In this document: positions 27,143 through 37,754 of the stretch, one piece after another | How the letters are laid out: every line of letters starts with the position of its first letter | Numbering within the stretch: the first letter of the stretch is position 1 | NCBI RefSeq assembly: GCF_031951985.1 | Contig: NZ_JAVLVU010000001.1 | Coordinates: forward strand, 1,116,001 to 1,180,000 | Direction of reading: 5' to 3' | DNA: 64,000 nt | Origin: Mucilaginibacter terrae | GTDB lineage: Bacteria > Bacteroidota > Bacteroidia > Sphingobacteriales > Sphingobacteriaceae | The notes under the pieces: generated by a model | Database searches by the model: none | Told to the model about the DNA's origin: nothing | The model's input: the letters and a program-made list of their open reading frames with translations, nothing else | Position numbers and translations under genes: made by a program

Positions 27143-28357
27143 TCACAACCCTCTCGGATATGTTTCTGGCTGATATTGATAAACAACCTGATAAGGCACA
27201 TTCTTATACTTGGAAGACAGCTGCCCTATTTTTAAATCTTCGGGTTGCAGGGTAGGTTCGCAAACAGAATAGGCACGTCCATCGAACATGATCGCGTTTT
27301 TATCGGTCTTGCCAAAACTTACTGCTACGGTTACGTGGGTTGGATATAGTAATGCAATCATGGGCAGGTTGTAAATTTCTTTTACGAGGTAGAAAAATAA
27401 TCCTGCACGGTCATCGCAATCACTGTAAGTACTGGCCAGGGTCTCTTCGGGCGATAAACGTTTTTCTTTGCCAAAATTCAGTTCATCATCCTCGTACAAA
27501 AACGCGTAGCGGGTAAAGCGCATCAGGTAATCCACCCCTTTCTTTTGATCCATGCCCTTTACATTATTTTTAAGGAGTGGGATGAGGGAACTATATGTTT
27601 CTTTGGTAAGCGGTATGTTAAAGTAGCTTTTAAAGCTCACACCCGGATAATTGGTAAATAAACTATCAACCGTTTTACTCAACTTAACCCTGAAACTGTA
27701 ATTTTTGTGCTCATACACAAATGCCAGTTGCTTATCTATATAACTTTCGGGTTTAAAATCGGGCATGCGGGTAACCTCATATGAAAATGCATGTTTAGCC
27801 TCGGGTACATCAATATTTACATGAAATGGCAATTCCTGGTGCAAATCGGTGTTGGGATAATCGTGATAGTTGAGGCACATGTATTTCTTATTATCAATCA
27901 TGAAGAAAGGTATATCGCGTATATCCTCATCATTATACACGTAAAAAATAAGCTTGTTATTGGCAATGGCCAAACGGGCATCATACCCGGTTTTAGCAAG
28001 CAGGAACCACTTATATAAGGTATAGCGTGGATAATTTTCGGCTTTAAGACTAATTTGCTGAGCTACACGGCGTACCAATTGATAGTATAACCAATCGTTC
28101 AACTGATGTTCCTTTTTATAAGCCAGTAATGAATCGGTAACGGGTTGATAATTGGCAGCACTAACCTTTGTATAAAAAGCCTGCACTGCTTTGGCCGACA
28201 GTGTTGCATCAATATTAACCTGAATACCGCCATCGGCAACAGTTACAAAAGGGTCGTTGTATAAATTGAGTTTGATGGGTACACGTTTTCCTTGTGCGTA
28301 TACAGTAAAGTACGCGCAAACAAATAATAACATTAAAATCCCTACGACCCGTTTCAC
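27143..28357 (-). CDS. Exported transglutaminase-fold protein
   Basis: A 404-residue secreted protein with signal peptide ending near VYAQG. The C-terminal third contains a transglutaminase-like triad: Cys in TYSDCDDRAG (near 313), His in PTHVTVAV (near 345) and Asp in MFDGRAY (near 361). The N-terminal 250 residues are a beta-rich region I do not recognise. Such folds usually act as cysteine proteases or amidases rather than cross-linkers. Monocistronic; its 3' end abuts the composite repeat. Confidence 0.8.
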   Translation of the reverse strand: MKRVVGILMLLFVCAYFTVYAQGKRVPIKLNLYNDPFVTVADGGIQVNIDATLSAKAVQAFYTKVSAANYQPVTDSLLAYKKEHQLNDWLYYQLVRRVAQQISLKAENYPRYTLYKWFLLAKTGYDARLAIANNKLIFYVYNDEDIRDIPFFMIDNKKYMCLNYHDYPNTDLHQELPFHVNIDVPEAKHAFSYEVTRMPDFKPESYIDKQLAFVYEHKNYSFRVKLSKTVDSLFTNYPGVSFKSYFNIPLTKETYSSLIPLLKNNVKGMDQKKGVDYLMRFTRYAFLYEDDELNFGKEKRLSPEETLASTYSDCDDRAGLFFYLVKEIYNLPMIALLYPTHVTVAVSFGKTDKNAIMFDGRAYSVCEPTLQPEDLKIGQLSSKYKNVPYQVVYQYQPETYPRGL

Positions 28358-28464
28358 GGTTTACAAATTGATTATATTAAAGTTACAATTAATTAACGTT
28401 TTTGTAACATTAAATTTTCACCATTACTTATTTATTCCGACCTTAAGACTTAACATTAACTCAA

Positions 28465-28495
28465 CAAAAAAGCCGCGATTTTTCAAGTCGCGGCT
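28465..28495 (-). terminator. Terminator after queE
   Basis: AGCCGCGA (28471-28478) and TCGCGGCT (28488-28495) form a perfect 8-bp stem. On the minus strand it is followed by TTTTTT (28470-28465), which fits termination of queE. Confidence 0.85.
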
Positions 28496-28519
28496 CCTGC
28501 ATGTATTCCTTTATTGCTA

Positions 28520-29275
28520 TTAAATTCCCCGTTTAGCACCCCATATATGAATGTGCATACGGTCGGAATAGTTGTAGTTATATTGCTTACATACTTCCAC
28601 TATCCAATTTTGCTTTTGGCGCAGGCTTTCAACCGATGAGCCCTGCGGCATCAGGTATACCACGTCGTTGCTTATGTTGTACTTATTTATAATGGCTTGT
28701 ACTTCCTCCATATCCTGCTCCGTATCAACTACAAATTTAAAATTCGATTTTGGCGATGCCGCAAACCATGCAATTGCTTCGGGTTCGATTCGATCCTCGT
28801 AGCTCACACCCGAGTTTGATAACTTGATGGACACATTATACTGGTGAGATAACGCATCAACCTCGGGAAGCGGAATAAATGTTCCATTGGTTTCGTACTC
28901 AATATGATAACCACGCTCATTATCGCGCAGCAAACGGAGCAAAGATATTAAAGACTTTTGCTGAACTAAGGGCTCACCACCAGTAATCACTAAGTTTTTG
29001 CAATTATAATCATCAACAATGCCGGCTATTTCCTCATCGCCCAGCACGGCCATCATTTCATCCTTTTCAAACTTTTGATAGCCCGGAATTGCATCATTAT
29101 TATGCGGGTAAGGCGTTCCCTGCCAGTTCCAGGTGTAATCGGTATCGCACCATTTGCAGTACAGGTTGCATAATGATAACCTGATAAAAACTGATGGCTT
29201 ACCCAAGTTCTTTCCCTCTCCTTGTATGGAGTGAAAAATTTCGGGACGGTTATTCAGTTTTGCAAGCTTTATCAT
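28520..29275 (-). CDS. queE: 7-carboxy-7-deazaguanine synthase QueE
   Basis: A 251-residue radical-SAM enzyme that converts 6-carboxytetrahydropterin to 7-carboxy-7-deazaguanine, a step toward queuosine. The cluster cysteines are Cys36, Cys40 and Cys43 in the CNLYCKWC motif, the CX3CX2C spacing usual for the family. The start EIFHSIQGEGKNLGKPSVFIRL is the QueE signature. Other queuosine genes are not in this window. It has its own terminator. Confidence 0.94.
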   Translation of the reverse strand: MIKLAKLNNRPEIFHSIQGEGKNLGKPSVFIRLSLCNLYCKWCDTDYTWNWQGTPYPHNNDAIPGYQKFEKDEMMAVLGDEEIAGIVDDYNCKNLVITGGEPLVQQKSLISLLRLLRDNERGYHIEYETNGTFIPLPEVDALSHQYNVSIKLSNSGVSYEDRIEPEAIAWFAASPKSNFKFVVDTEQDMEEVQAIINKYNISNDVVYLMPQGSSVESLRQKQNWIVEVCKQYNYNYSDRMHIHIWGAKRGI

Positions 29276-29347
29276 AATTAAAATCTCAATACCAAGCCGG
29301 TAATTGAACTTACAAAAATAACATAAAAGGATGAGATGGTGAAAAGT

Positions 29348-29439
29348 AGCCCCCTCTAAATCTCCCCCCGGATGAGGAGACTTGATAAATAAAGATATTC
29401 TATAACAAGCCCTCTCTCCCGGGGAGGGTTGGGTGGGGC
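29348..29439. repeat. CCCTCCCCGG-type inverted repeat before lacI
   Basis: The left part (29348-29383) and right part (29407-29439) are C/G-rich imperfect complements around an AT-rich loop. The right part is nearly the reverse complement of 26745-26778. It lies between the divergent queE and LacI genes and ends about 50 bases before the LacI ATG. Confidence 0.65.
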
Positions 29440-29490
29440 AGCTATTTTACTTATTCATTAAATAAACTAATTTTACCACCGGGTTAATAT

Positions 29491-30519
29491 ATGTTTAAGT
29501 CGTACACTATAAAAGATATTGCTAAGGCGCTCGGTTTGTCAACCTCAACGGTATCGAGGGCTTTAAACGGCAGTTATGAAATCGGTGCCGAAACTAAGAA
29601 ACTGGTGCTTGAGTACGCCGAAAAGGTAAACTATCGCCCCAACCCTATTGCCCTTAGTTTGAAAGAACAACGCAGCCGATCTATAGGCGTAGTGGTATGC
29701 GAGGTAGCTAATAATTATTTTTCGCAGGCCATTAATGGTATCGAATCCATTGCTTACAGCTCGGGGTACCACGTAATTATAACCCAAACACATGAATCGG
29801 CTGCACGTGAGGCCGCCAACGTTCAGCACTTGCTATCGAGACATGTTGATGGATTACTCATTGCCCTCTCTGCAGAAACTACCGATACCTCCGAATTTAA
29901 GTTCCTGCATAGTAAGGGTGTACCCATTGTATTTTTCGACCGTATTGCCGAGGGTATTGACACGCACCGTATAACAGTCAACAATTTTAAAGCAGCGTTT
30001 GAAGCCACCGAGCAGTTGATCATTGCGGGCTTTAGTAAAATTGCCAATATTTCGAGCACACCTAATCTTCTGAATACACGTGAGCGTTTTGAGGGGTACC
30101 GCGCCGCTTTGCAAAAACACGGTTTAACCTTGTTGCCCGAATTTGTGAAATACTGCTATCAGGGCGGTATGGTGGTAGGCGAAGTTGAACATGCCCTGCA
30201 AGAGTTAATGAGTTTGCCAGAAAAGCCGGATGCTATCATTGCTACCAACGATCGCATCACCACCACTTGTTTGCCTATACTCAAAAAAATGGGCTTCAGT
30301 ATTCCTTCTGATGTGGCACTCACGGGTTTTACCAACTCAGAAGTGGCCGAATCATTTGCCCCTCCCCTTACCGTGGTACGCCAACCCGCTTTTATGATGG
30401 GGCAGCTGGCTACCGAAACTTTGATAAAGGCCATTGAAAGTAAACACCCGCTCTACGAAAGCATTTCGCAGCAATTTGACACCCAGCTAATTATCAGAGA
30501 TTCATCCCTTAAAAGTTAA
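29491..30519 (+). CDS. LacI-family transcription regulator
   Basis: A 342-residue repressor/activator. The HTH (YTIKDIAKALGLSTSTVSRALNGSYEIG) is followed by the hinge NYRPNPIALSLK and a periplasmic-binding-like ligand domain (about 62-340) with the usual RSIGVVVCEVANNYFSQ start. It lies just before PUL 1 on the same strand, with a GDPD gene between, and probably responds to a sugar or nucleotide. Direct control of PUL 1 is inference from position. Confidence 0.92.
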   Translation: MFKSYTIKDIAKALGLSTSTVSRALNGSYEIGAETKKLVLEYAEKVNYRPNPIALSLKEQRSRSIGVVVCEVANNYFSQAINGIESIAYSSGYHVIITQTHESAAREAANVQHLLSRHVDGLLIALSAETTDTSEFKFLHSKGVPIVFFDRIAEGIDTHRITVNNFKAAFEATEQLIIAGFSKIANISSTPNLLNTRERFEGYRAALQKHGLTLLPEFVKYCYQGGMVVGEVEHALQELMSLPEKPDAIIATNDRITTTCLPILKKMGFSIPSDVALTGFTNSEVAESFAPPLTVVRQPAFMMGQLATETLIKAIESKHPLYESISQQFDTQLIIRDSSLKS

Positions 30520-30544
30520 GTAATACACTCACTTATGGTGATGA

Positions 30545-30575
30545 TTTGAGCCCGACTTAAAAAACACTACCTTTG
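30545..30575 (+). promoter_or_regulatory. Consensus Bacteroidota promoter for GDPD gene
   Basis: TTTG (30545-30548), exactly 19 bases, then TACCTTTG (30568-30575) matches the primary sigma consensus at every defined position. The predicted start near 30579 leaves a 5' leader of about 50 bases. Confidence 0.85.
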
Positions 30576-30629
30576 CCATTACATCTACGCAGAACCTAAA
30601 CTGCAAACCGGTTTAATATATTTCTACCT

Positions 30630-31541
30630 ATGCATTTAAAAAACATACTGCTGGGAACTGCCATTTTATTATCAGGCACTATGCTGTCTTCATTTAGCTT
30701 ACCCAATACTAAGTACCCTGCTTTTTTTAAGATAGGCCATCGTGGTACGCGGGGCTTAATGCCCGAAAACACCATACCCGCCATGATCAAGGCTATTGAA
30801 TTGGGTTGCAATACCATTGAGTTTGATGTGCATATTACTAAGGATGGCAAAGTGGTGGTATATCATGATGCATCATTTAATCCTGAGTATACCCAAATGC
30901 CCGATGGCAGCGAGATTGCCACAGACGACCGCAAAAAATATACATTTTACCAAATGGATTATGCCGACATACGCAAGTTCAAAATAGGCCTGAAAAAATA
31001 CCCGGCTTTTCCTGAGCAACAGCAAATGAATTTATATGCGCCGTTGCTTTCGGAAATGATCGACTCGGTTGAACTGTATACCAAAACCCATAAACTGCCC
31101 AAGGTAAATTATCTGCTCGAAATAAAATCGAGCGCTGCTACAGATGGTTTTGAGCAACCGGCACCCAAGGTGGTAGTTGATAAATTAATGGCCGATGTGA
31201 AATCAAAAAAATTGGGCGACAGGCTAATCATCCAATCATTTGACATGCGTCCATTACAGGTACTGCATAAAAAGTATCCTAAAGTAGCCTTAGGCTTTTT
31301 AACCGGCGATTACAAGACCTCTATAGATAAAAACCTGGCCGACTTAGGCTTTATTCCACAATTTTACAACCCCCATTATGGCATGGTTACACCCGAAATG
31401 GTTAGTGCCTGCCATAACAAAAACATGCTCATATGCCCCTGGACGGTTAACGAAATTGCCGACATGAAAAAAGTAAAGGCTTTAAAAGTGGATGGCATTA
31501 TAACCGACTACCCCAATTACTTTGCCGATATACAGAACTAA
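30630..31541 (+). CDS. Glycerophosphodiester phosphodiesterase, exported
   Basis: A 303-residue GDPD-fold enzyme with a signal peptide (hydrophobic to about residue 22). The catalytic His is in GHRGTRGLMPENT (near 38) and the metal-binding acids are in EFDVHITKDG, with a second His in VVYHDASF. It splits glycerophosphodiesters to glycerol-3-phosphate and an alcohol in the periplasm. It may share a transcript with the PUL 1 sensor gene, 27 bases downstream. Confidence 0.93.
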   Translation: MHLKNILLGTAILLSGTMLSSFSLPNTKYPAFFKIGHRGTRGLMPENTIPAMIKAIELGCNTIEFDVHITKDGKVVVYHDASFNPEYTQMPDGSEIATDDRKKYTFYQMDYADIRKFKIGLKKYPAFPEQQQMNLYAPLLSEMIDSVELYTKTHKLPKVNYLLEIKSSAATDGFEQPAPKVVVDKLMADVKSKKLGDRLIIQSFDMRPLQVLHKKYPKVALGFLTGDYKTSIDKNLADLGFIPQFYNPHYGMVTPEMVSACHNKNMLICPWTVNEIADMKKVKALKVDGIITDYPNYFADIQN

Positions 31542-31568
31542 TTGCAGAGCCGATAGTTGCACCTTAGA

Positions 31569-34448
31569 ATGATCAAACATTTAGCCCGATTATTTACTTT
31601 TATTTTATTAATAAGCGTTGTCAATACGCGCGCTGCCGAGATCAAAAGCATTGGCGTGCCTTATATTCAAAACTATCCCAAATCAGTTTACAATTCGGGC
31701 AACCAAAACTGGGCAGTAGCGCAGGATAAAAACGGCATAATGTACTATGGTAATGCCGAAGGTTTACTGGTGTACGATGGCCGTTACTGGCAAAAATACG
31801 GCCTGCCCCATCGCCAAATTGTACGCTCGGTAGCCACAGATAATAAAGGGAATATATACACAGGTGGATATGGCGAATTTGGTTACTGGTCGTATAAAAA
31901 CAACAAGCTGGCGTTTACTTCCCTTACATCACTTATACCGTCAAAAGCCGGTTTAACAGATGAAATATGGAAAATATATGTGGATAAAGACCGGGTTATC
32001 TTTCAATCATTTTCCACCATTTACATCTTTCACAATAATAAAATAACTACAGTAACAGCCGGCGCATCATTACTATTCTTGCATCAATGCGGTAAGCGCT
32101 TTTTTGCCGAAGTGCTGGGCAAAGGTTTGTATGAATTGGTTAATAACAAATTGGTTGCTATACCGGGCAGCGAGGCAGTGCATGGTGTGTTGTCGATACT
32201 TCCTTACAAAGGTAATCAATTTTTGCTGGGCACCATGGCCAACGGGTTGTACACTTTTGATGGTAAAGCATTTTCGCAATTCAAAACCCCCGCTAACGAT
32301 TTTTTAAAAACGTATCAGCTTAATAACGGCACCCGCATCCTTAATAAATACTACGCATACGGTACCATTTTAAACGGGTTGATAATTATTGATGAAGAAG
32401 GCCGTATAATTCAGCAGATCAATAAAACCAGCGGCCTTCAAAACAACACGGTTTTAAGTGTTTACGCCGATAACAACCAAAACTTGTGGGCGGGGCTTGA
32501 TAATGGTATAGACCGCATTGAGTTAAATTCTCCGCTGTACTTTTACTTTGACAAAACCGGAAAGTTTGGTACGGTTTACTCAAGTCAGATATTTAACGGA
32601 AAAATTTACTTAGGTACAAACCAAGGCCTTTTCTACAGTAATTGGTCGGCACAAGGCAATAACTATTTCGATTTCAAAATAATTCCAAACTCACAGGGCC
32701 AGGTTTGGGATTTGAGCATTATTGACGGTCAATTACTTTGCGGACACAACAACGGCACATTCAGGTTATTGGGTGACCGCATTGAAAAAATATCATCGTT
32801 AAATGGTGGTTGGACTATCAAGAAATTGAATTCGGCTCCTTACCTCATACAAGGCACATACAATGGACTTGCCCTGTATGATAAAGACAGCAACGGTAAA
32901 TGGAAAATGCTTACCCACATTGAGGGCTTTAACGACCCCTCAAAACATATTGAGCAAGATCACAAAGGCGACATATGGGTAAGCCACGCCTACCGCGGTT
33001 TGGTAAAGCTTACGTTGAGTGCCGATTTCAGAAAAGTGATCAGCAAAAAATATTTTGACGAAAAAGACGGCCTGCCCGAGAATTATAATATCAACGTATT
33101 CAACCTCGAAAACAAATTGGTTTTCTCGTCCGATTCTGGCTTTTATACTTATGATGATTTAAGCAACCGCTTCTCAAAATATAATTCGCTCAATCAAAAG
33201 CTTCAATCTTTTGCCACATCAAATAAAATTATTGCGGCAGGAGGTCGCCGCTACTGGTTCATTAACCGGGGGCGTGTTGCACTGGTTGATTTTACTCAAC
33301 CCGGAAAATTGCCTGTACAGTCGGCACCGTTTAATGTATTTAATGGGCGCATGGTGCAGTATTACGAAAACATTAGCCGAATAAGCAATTCTATATACCT
33401 GATAAGTATTGATGATGGCTTTGTAATCTATGATACCAATGAAAAAGGCCAATATCCCAGCACTCAAAAACTACCCGCCGTTTTAATACGAAAGTTTGAC
33501 GATATAACCGACAAATACTACACCATAAGCGAAACCGGAACTACCGCACAATTACTGCAAATTGCAAACAGCCGTAATAATGTACGCATATCTTACACCC
33601 TTCCCTATTACAGGCAGGGGCGTACAAGGTTTCAGTATTATTTAGATGGTTACTCAAAACAATGGTCAGACTGGAGTGTGGCCACACAAAAGGATTTTAC
33701 CAACCTGAATTCGGGCAACTACACCTTCAAAGTACGAGCACTGTTAGATAATGCTCTTCAAACCGGTATCACTCAGTTAGAGTTTGAAATATTACCACCA
33801 TGGTATGCTACAACCTGGGCATGGGTTTTGTACTTCATATTTGCAGCATTTTCACTGTATGTGGGTAAAATAATTTATGAGCGTAAACTATACCGCGATC
33901 ATAAAATGATTGCCGAACGCCTACGTTATGAGCAGGAAGAGCATCGCAAACATGAGGCAGAGAAACAAGAACGCAAAATAGCTAAACTCCAAACCGACAA
34001 ACTACAGGCTGAGTTAGACTCCAAAAACCGTGAGCTATCCAACTCGGCTCTTTCATTAGCCTACAAAAACGAATTGCTCCAAAAACTGAGTGACGAGTTG
34101 CTCAAGATAAAAGATGAGAATGGTAAGAAGCTCCCATCAGACCAGATAAATAAGGTGCAGAAAGTTATTAACGAGGGAATGAACGATGAGCGCGATTGGA
34201 ACCTGTTTGAAAAGAGTTTTAATGAGGCGCATGAAAACTTTTTCAAGAAGCTTAAAGCCCAACACCCCGAATTAGTACCAAATGACTTAAAGCTGTGTGC
34301 GTACCTGCGTATGAATATGAGTAGTAAAGAACTTTCGTCACTTCTCAACATTTCACTTCGCGGGGTCGAAATTAGACGTTACCGCTTACGTAAAAAGCTC
34401 AATTTACCCCACGATAAGAACCTTGCAGAGTTTCTCATGGAGCTTTAA
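31569..34448 (+). CDS. One-protein sensor: propeller, Y_Y_Y, TM, HTH
   Basis: A 959-residue protein from ATG 31569 (a TTG 12 bases upstream is less likely). A signal peptide is followed by a periplasmic two-bladed-propeller-type region (about 30-640) with repeated GLYxFDGK-like and DNGIDRI motifs. A Y_Y_Y domain follows (about 650-740, ending NYTFKVRALLDN). After one transmembrane helix (near 750) come a long coiled coil and a C-terminal HTH (about 890-955, LKLCAYLRMNMSSKELSSLL). There is no histidine kinase. It probably senses an oligosaccharide in the periplasm and activates PUL 1 directly. Confidence 0.9.
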   Translation: MIKHLARLFTFILLISVVNTRAAEIKSIGVPYIQNYPKSVYNSGNQNWAVAQDKNGIMYYGNAEGLLVYDGRYWQKYGLPHRQIVRSVATDNKGNIYTGGYGEFGYWSYKNNKLAFTSLTSLIPSKAGLTDEIWKIYVDKDRVIFQSFSTIYIFHNNKITTVTAGASLLFLHQCGKRFFAEVLGKGLYELVNNKLVAIPGSEAVHGVLSILPYKGNQFLLGTMANGLYTFDGKAFSQFKTPANDFLKTYQLNNGTRILNKYYAYGTILNGLIIIDEEGRIIQQINKTSGLQNNTVLSVYADNNQNLWAGLDNGIDRIELNSPLYFYFDKTGKFGTVYSSQIFNGKIYLGTNQGLFYSNWSAQGNNYFDFKIIPNSQGQVWDLSIIDGQLLCGHNNGTFRLLGDRIEKISSLNGGWTIKKLNSAPYLIQGTYNGLALYDKDSNGKWKMLTHIEGFNDPSKHIEQDHKGDIWVSHAYRGLVKLTLSADFRKVISKKYFDEKDGLPENYNINVFNLENKLVFSSDSGFYTYDDLSNRFSKYNSLNQKLQSFATSNKIIAAGGRRYWFINRGRVALVDFTQPGKLPVQSAPFNVFNGRMVQYYENISRISNSIYLISIDDGFVIYDTNEKGQYPSTQKLPAVLIRKFDDITDKYYTISETGTTAQLLQIANSRNNVRISYTLPYYRQGRTRFQYYLDGYSKQWSDWSVATQKDFTNLNSGNYTFKVRALLDNALQTGITQLEFEILPPWYATTWAWVLYFIFAAFSLYVGKIIYERKLYRDHKMIAERLRYEQEEHRKHEAEKQERKIAKLQTDKLQAELDSKNRELSNSALSLAYKNELLQKLSDELLKIKDENGKKLPSDQINKVQKVINEGMNDERDWNLFEKSFNEAHENFFKKLKAQHPELVPNDLKLCAYLRMNMSSKELSSLLNISLRGVEIRRYRLRKKLNLPHDKNLAEFLMEL

Positions 34449-34726
34449 TACTACATCATTACCTCTCATAAGGCAATTTGTATACAGCTGCTTTATCCCA
34501 AATATCGTTTAGATCTTCATTAAAACAATCAGGTTGTAAAGCACTAAATAACTGCATTTTAAACGCTGTACATTAATATTAAAATTCAATTTAATTGATC
34601 ACATTATGCAGTGATGTATTAATGTAGAGTTTGCATTCCTTGCGTTTAAGCACTTTCTCAACCAAATTTGCCCAAGCAATAATCCCCCCATTATTGTTAA
34701 CCAATTAACTTCAATTTACTACACGT

Positions 34727-37700
34727 ATGAAAAGAATCTTTACAAGGATTGTCTTTCTTGCTTTACTATTTGTATCGTCTTGGGCAGTTGCTCAAAACAC
34801 AACAATTACAGGTAGAGTAACAGATGCAGCAGACAAGCAGCCACTCCCCGGAGTATCCGTTACCCTTAACGGTACTACCACCGGAACTCAAACCGATGCT
34901 GATGGTAAATTTACCATATCAGCCCCCGCAAACGGAACATTAACTTTCTCCTACATTGGCTATGCCAACCAGGATGTTGCAATTAACAACCGTACAACAT
35001 TAGATGTTACCTTAACCACTTCAACCAAGGCCATTGAGCAGGTGGTAGTAATTGGCTACGGTACTCAGCGCCGCCGCGATGTAACAGGTGCTGTTGGCAC
35101 TATAAGCGGGGCCGAGCTTACTAAACAGCCCGTTCAAACACCAACCCAGGCCTTACAGGGTAAGGTAGCCGGTGTTCAGGTTATTGGTTCGGGTCAGCCT
35201 AACTCGCAACCGCAGCTTCGCATACGCGGTACCGGTTCGGTACTGGGTGGTGCCAACCCACTCTATGTAGTTGATGGTGTACTTACCGATGACATACGCA
35301 ATATCAATAACAACGACATTTTAAGCATCGATGTACTTAAAGATGCATCAGCAGCCATTTATGGTGTGCGTGGCGCTAACGGTGTGGTTATTATTACAAC
35401 CCGCAAGGGTAAAAACGGCCCTCCGGTTATCAGATACGATGCAAATGCAGGTTTCCGTGAGCTATCTAACAAATTACAAATGGCTAACCGCGAGCAGTAT
35501 ATTAGTTATTTGCGCGATGCCAACCCTGGTGATGTAGCCCGCGATCAATCTCCGCTTACCTACCCCGGTACAACCGATTGGTATGATGCCGTACTTAAAA
35601 AAGGCTTGCAAATGAGCCATAACCTCTCTTTGGCAGGTGGCAACGAAAAAACAACTTATTTTTTCAGTGCCAATACATTTACCGATGATGGTTTAATTAA
35701 AACCAACTCGTTTGATCGTTACAGCTTCCGTTCAAATATTGATGTGAAGATCACTGATAATTTAACTTTCGGAACGCAGTTATCATTAAGCCGCAGCAAC
35801 GAGCGCCCGGTACCTTTAGATGGTGTGTACAGCAACGTTTACAGGGCTGCACCAATTATTCCGGCTATTGATGCCAACGGCCGTTACGGTAACACCAGCT
35901 TATGGGGTAACCTGGGTAACCCACTGTTATCGCTCGATAAAACCATCAATCAAACTGTAAACAACCGCGTGCAGGGCAATGTATACCTCGAGTATAAACC
36001 CATCAAATCTTTAACATTCCGCACTGCCTTTAACACCGATGCTTACTGGAATAAGCAACGTAATTATAATGCGCAATTTAATGCAGATGGTAATACGTTC
36101 ACTACAGCCGGAGGATCGCAGTTTAACAACTTCAGCACCTTATTTATTCAAAACGATCAATCTTTCCGCAGCATTTGGGATAATACCGTTACCTGGCAGC
36201 AATCGTTCAATAAACACAACATCACTGTTTTGGGCGGTTATACCCAGGAGTATATCAAAACTGATTTATTCAGTGGAAGCCGTCGCAATGTGCCGCAAGA
36301 CCCAGATCTATGGTATTTAGATGTAGGTAACCCGGAAGTAGGTGCATCTTATGCTAACAATGGAGCACTATTCAGACGCTTATCATACTTAGGCCGTGTG
36401 AACTATAGCTATGCCGGCAAATATCTTTTTAGCGCATCATTCAGGGCCGATGGCAGCTCACGCTTTAAAGAAAAATATGGTTACTTCCCAACTGTTGGCG
36501 CTGGCTGGGTTATCTCTGAAGAAGATTTCCTGAAAAACAGCAAAGTGATCAGCAATTTAAAACTACGCGGTAGCTGGGGACAGTTAGGTAATGATAATAT
36601 CGATCAGGGATTATTCATTACTACTGCTACCTTGAATCTGCCTTACTTCTTCAACAACAGCTTAAATTTAGGTAGCGCCATACAAGATATTAAAGACCCT
36701 AACCTAAAATGGGAACGTACCACACAATTTGATATTGGTTTAGAATATGGTTTCCTGAACAATAAACTTACCGGTGAAATTGACTACTACAATAAAAAAG
36801 TACGTGATGCCCTAACCAACGTAACGATACCTGGTATTTTAGGCGATCCTGATGGTATATATGTTACCAATGCAGCGTCGTACCAAAACACAGGTGTGGA
36901 GTTTGCCATTAAATGGAGCGATAAAATAGGCAAACTTAATTACAGCGTTGGCGGTAACATCAACTATAACAAAAACAAAGTTGTTGGCCTAAATGGCGGC
37001 CAGGCTTTAGTGGGTGGCGGTATTGGTAACCAGGGCAGTATTACCCGTACCGATAACGGCCAACCAATTGCCAGCTATTATGTACTGCAACAAACCGGTA
37101 TTTTTCAAAACCAGCAGCAAATTGACGCTGCACCCACATACAACCTTAACGGTTATGCTAAAAGCGTGGGCGGTATGATGTTTGCCGACGTTAGTGGCCC
37201 CAACGGCACACCTGATGGTGTGATTGATAACTACGACCGTGTTTTTTCCGGTTCATACCAACCTAAATACTACGGTGGTTTTAACATTGGCCTTAGTTAC
37301 GAGAGCTGGGATTTAAGTGCTGATTTTTATGGCAACTGGGGCAATAAAATTTACAATGGACGTAAAGCCTTCCGTGCCAATGGAAACGATAACGTTGAAG
37401 CCAATTACGTTAACAACCGTTGGACGCCAAGTAATCCATCAAATGTTGACCCGCGTGTTATAGCACAAAATTTGCCAGCTTCAACATACTTTATTGAATC
37501 GGGTTCGTTTTTACGCCTTAATAACTTAACATTAGGATACACCCTGCCTGCTGATCTTTTAAAGCGGATTAAAATCAACAAGATCAGGGTATTTGCAGCA
37601 TCGCAAAACCTGTTTACCGCCAAGCGTTACAACGGTTTCACACCGGAGCTATTCACTAGTGATATACTTGCTTCGGGTGTTGATTTAAACGGTTATCCAA

Positions 37701-37741
37701 CAACACGCACATTTACTTTCGGTCTTAATGTTGAATTTTAA
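34727..37741 (+). CDS. SusC/RagA TonB-dependent receptor, PUL 1
   Basis: A 1004-residue outer-membrane importer. Signal peptide to about residue 22 (AVAQN), then a carboxypeptidase-like domain (about 25-105), then the plug with YGVRGANGVVIITTRKG (about 115-225), then a 22-strand barrel. The C-terminus TFGLNVEF is a typical barrel end. It imports oligosaccharides with its SusD partner, 13 bases downstream. There is no N-terminal STN domain, so it is not an anti-sigma-signalling receptor. Confidence 0.95.
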   Translation: MKRIFTRIVFLALLFVSSWAVAQNTTITGRVTDAADKQPLPGVSVTLNGTTTGTQTDADGKFTISAPANGTLTFSYIGYANQDVAINNRTTLDVTLTTSTKAIEQVVVIGYGTQRRRDVTGAVGTISGAELTKQPVQTPTQALQGKVAGVQVIGSGQPNSQPQLRIRGTGSVLGGANPLYVVDGVLTDDIRNINNNDILSIDVLKDASAAIYGVRGANGVVIITTRKGKNGPPVIRYDANAGFRELSNKLQMANREQYISYLRDANPGDVARDQSPLTYPGTTDWYDAVLKKGLQMSHNLSLAGGNEKTTYFFSANTFTDDGLIKTNSFDRYSFRSNIDVKITDNLTFGTQLSLSRSNERPVPLDGVYSNVYRAAPIIPAIDANGRYGNTSLWGNLGNPLLSLDKTINQTVNNRVQGNVYLEYKPIKSLTFRTAFNTDAYWNKQRNYNAQFNADGNTFTTAGGSQFNNFSTLFIQNDQSFRSIWDNTVTWQQSFNKHNITVLGGYTQEYIKTDLFSGSRRNVPQDPDLWYLDVGNPEVGASYANNGALFRRLSYLGRVNYSYAGKYLFSASFRADGSSRFKEKYGYFPTVGAGWVISEEDFLKNSKVISNLKLRGSWGQLGNDNIDQGLFITTATLNLPYFFNNSLNLGSAIQDIKDPNLKWERTTQFDIGLEYGFLNNKLTGEIDYYNKKVRDALTNVTIPGILGDPDGIYVTNAASYQNTGVEFAIKWSDKIGKLNYSVGGNINYNKNKVVGLNGGQALVGGGIGNQGSITRTDNGQPIASYYVLQQTGIFQNQQQIDAAPTYNLNGYAKSVGGMMFADVSGPNGTPDGVIDNYDRVFSGSYQPKYYGGFNIGLSYESWDLSADFYGNWGNKIYNGRKAFRANGNDNVEANYVNNRWTPSNPSNVDPRVIAQNLPASTYFIESGSFLRLNNLTLGYTLPADLLKRIKINKIRVFAASQNLFTAKRYNGFTPELFTSDILASGVDLNGYPTTRTFTFGLNVEF

Positions 37742-37754
37742 TCTGTAAATCAAA

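Noticed and set aside
26777..27201. Two overlapping minus-strand open frames (83 and 137 codons) as genes
   Set aside because: Their translations are rich in Pro, Cys, His and Ser without any fold signature, they overlap each other and the transglutaminase gene end, and they lie in a repeat.
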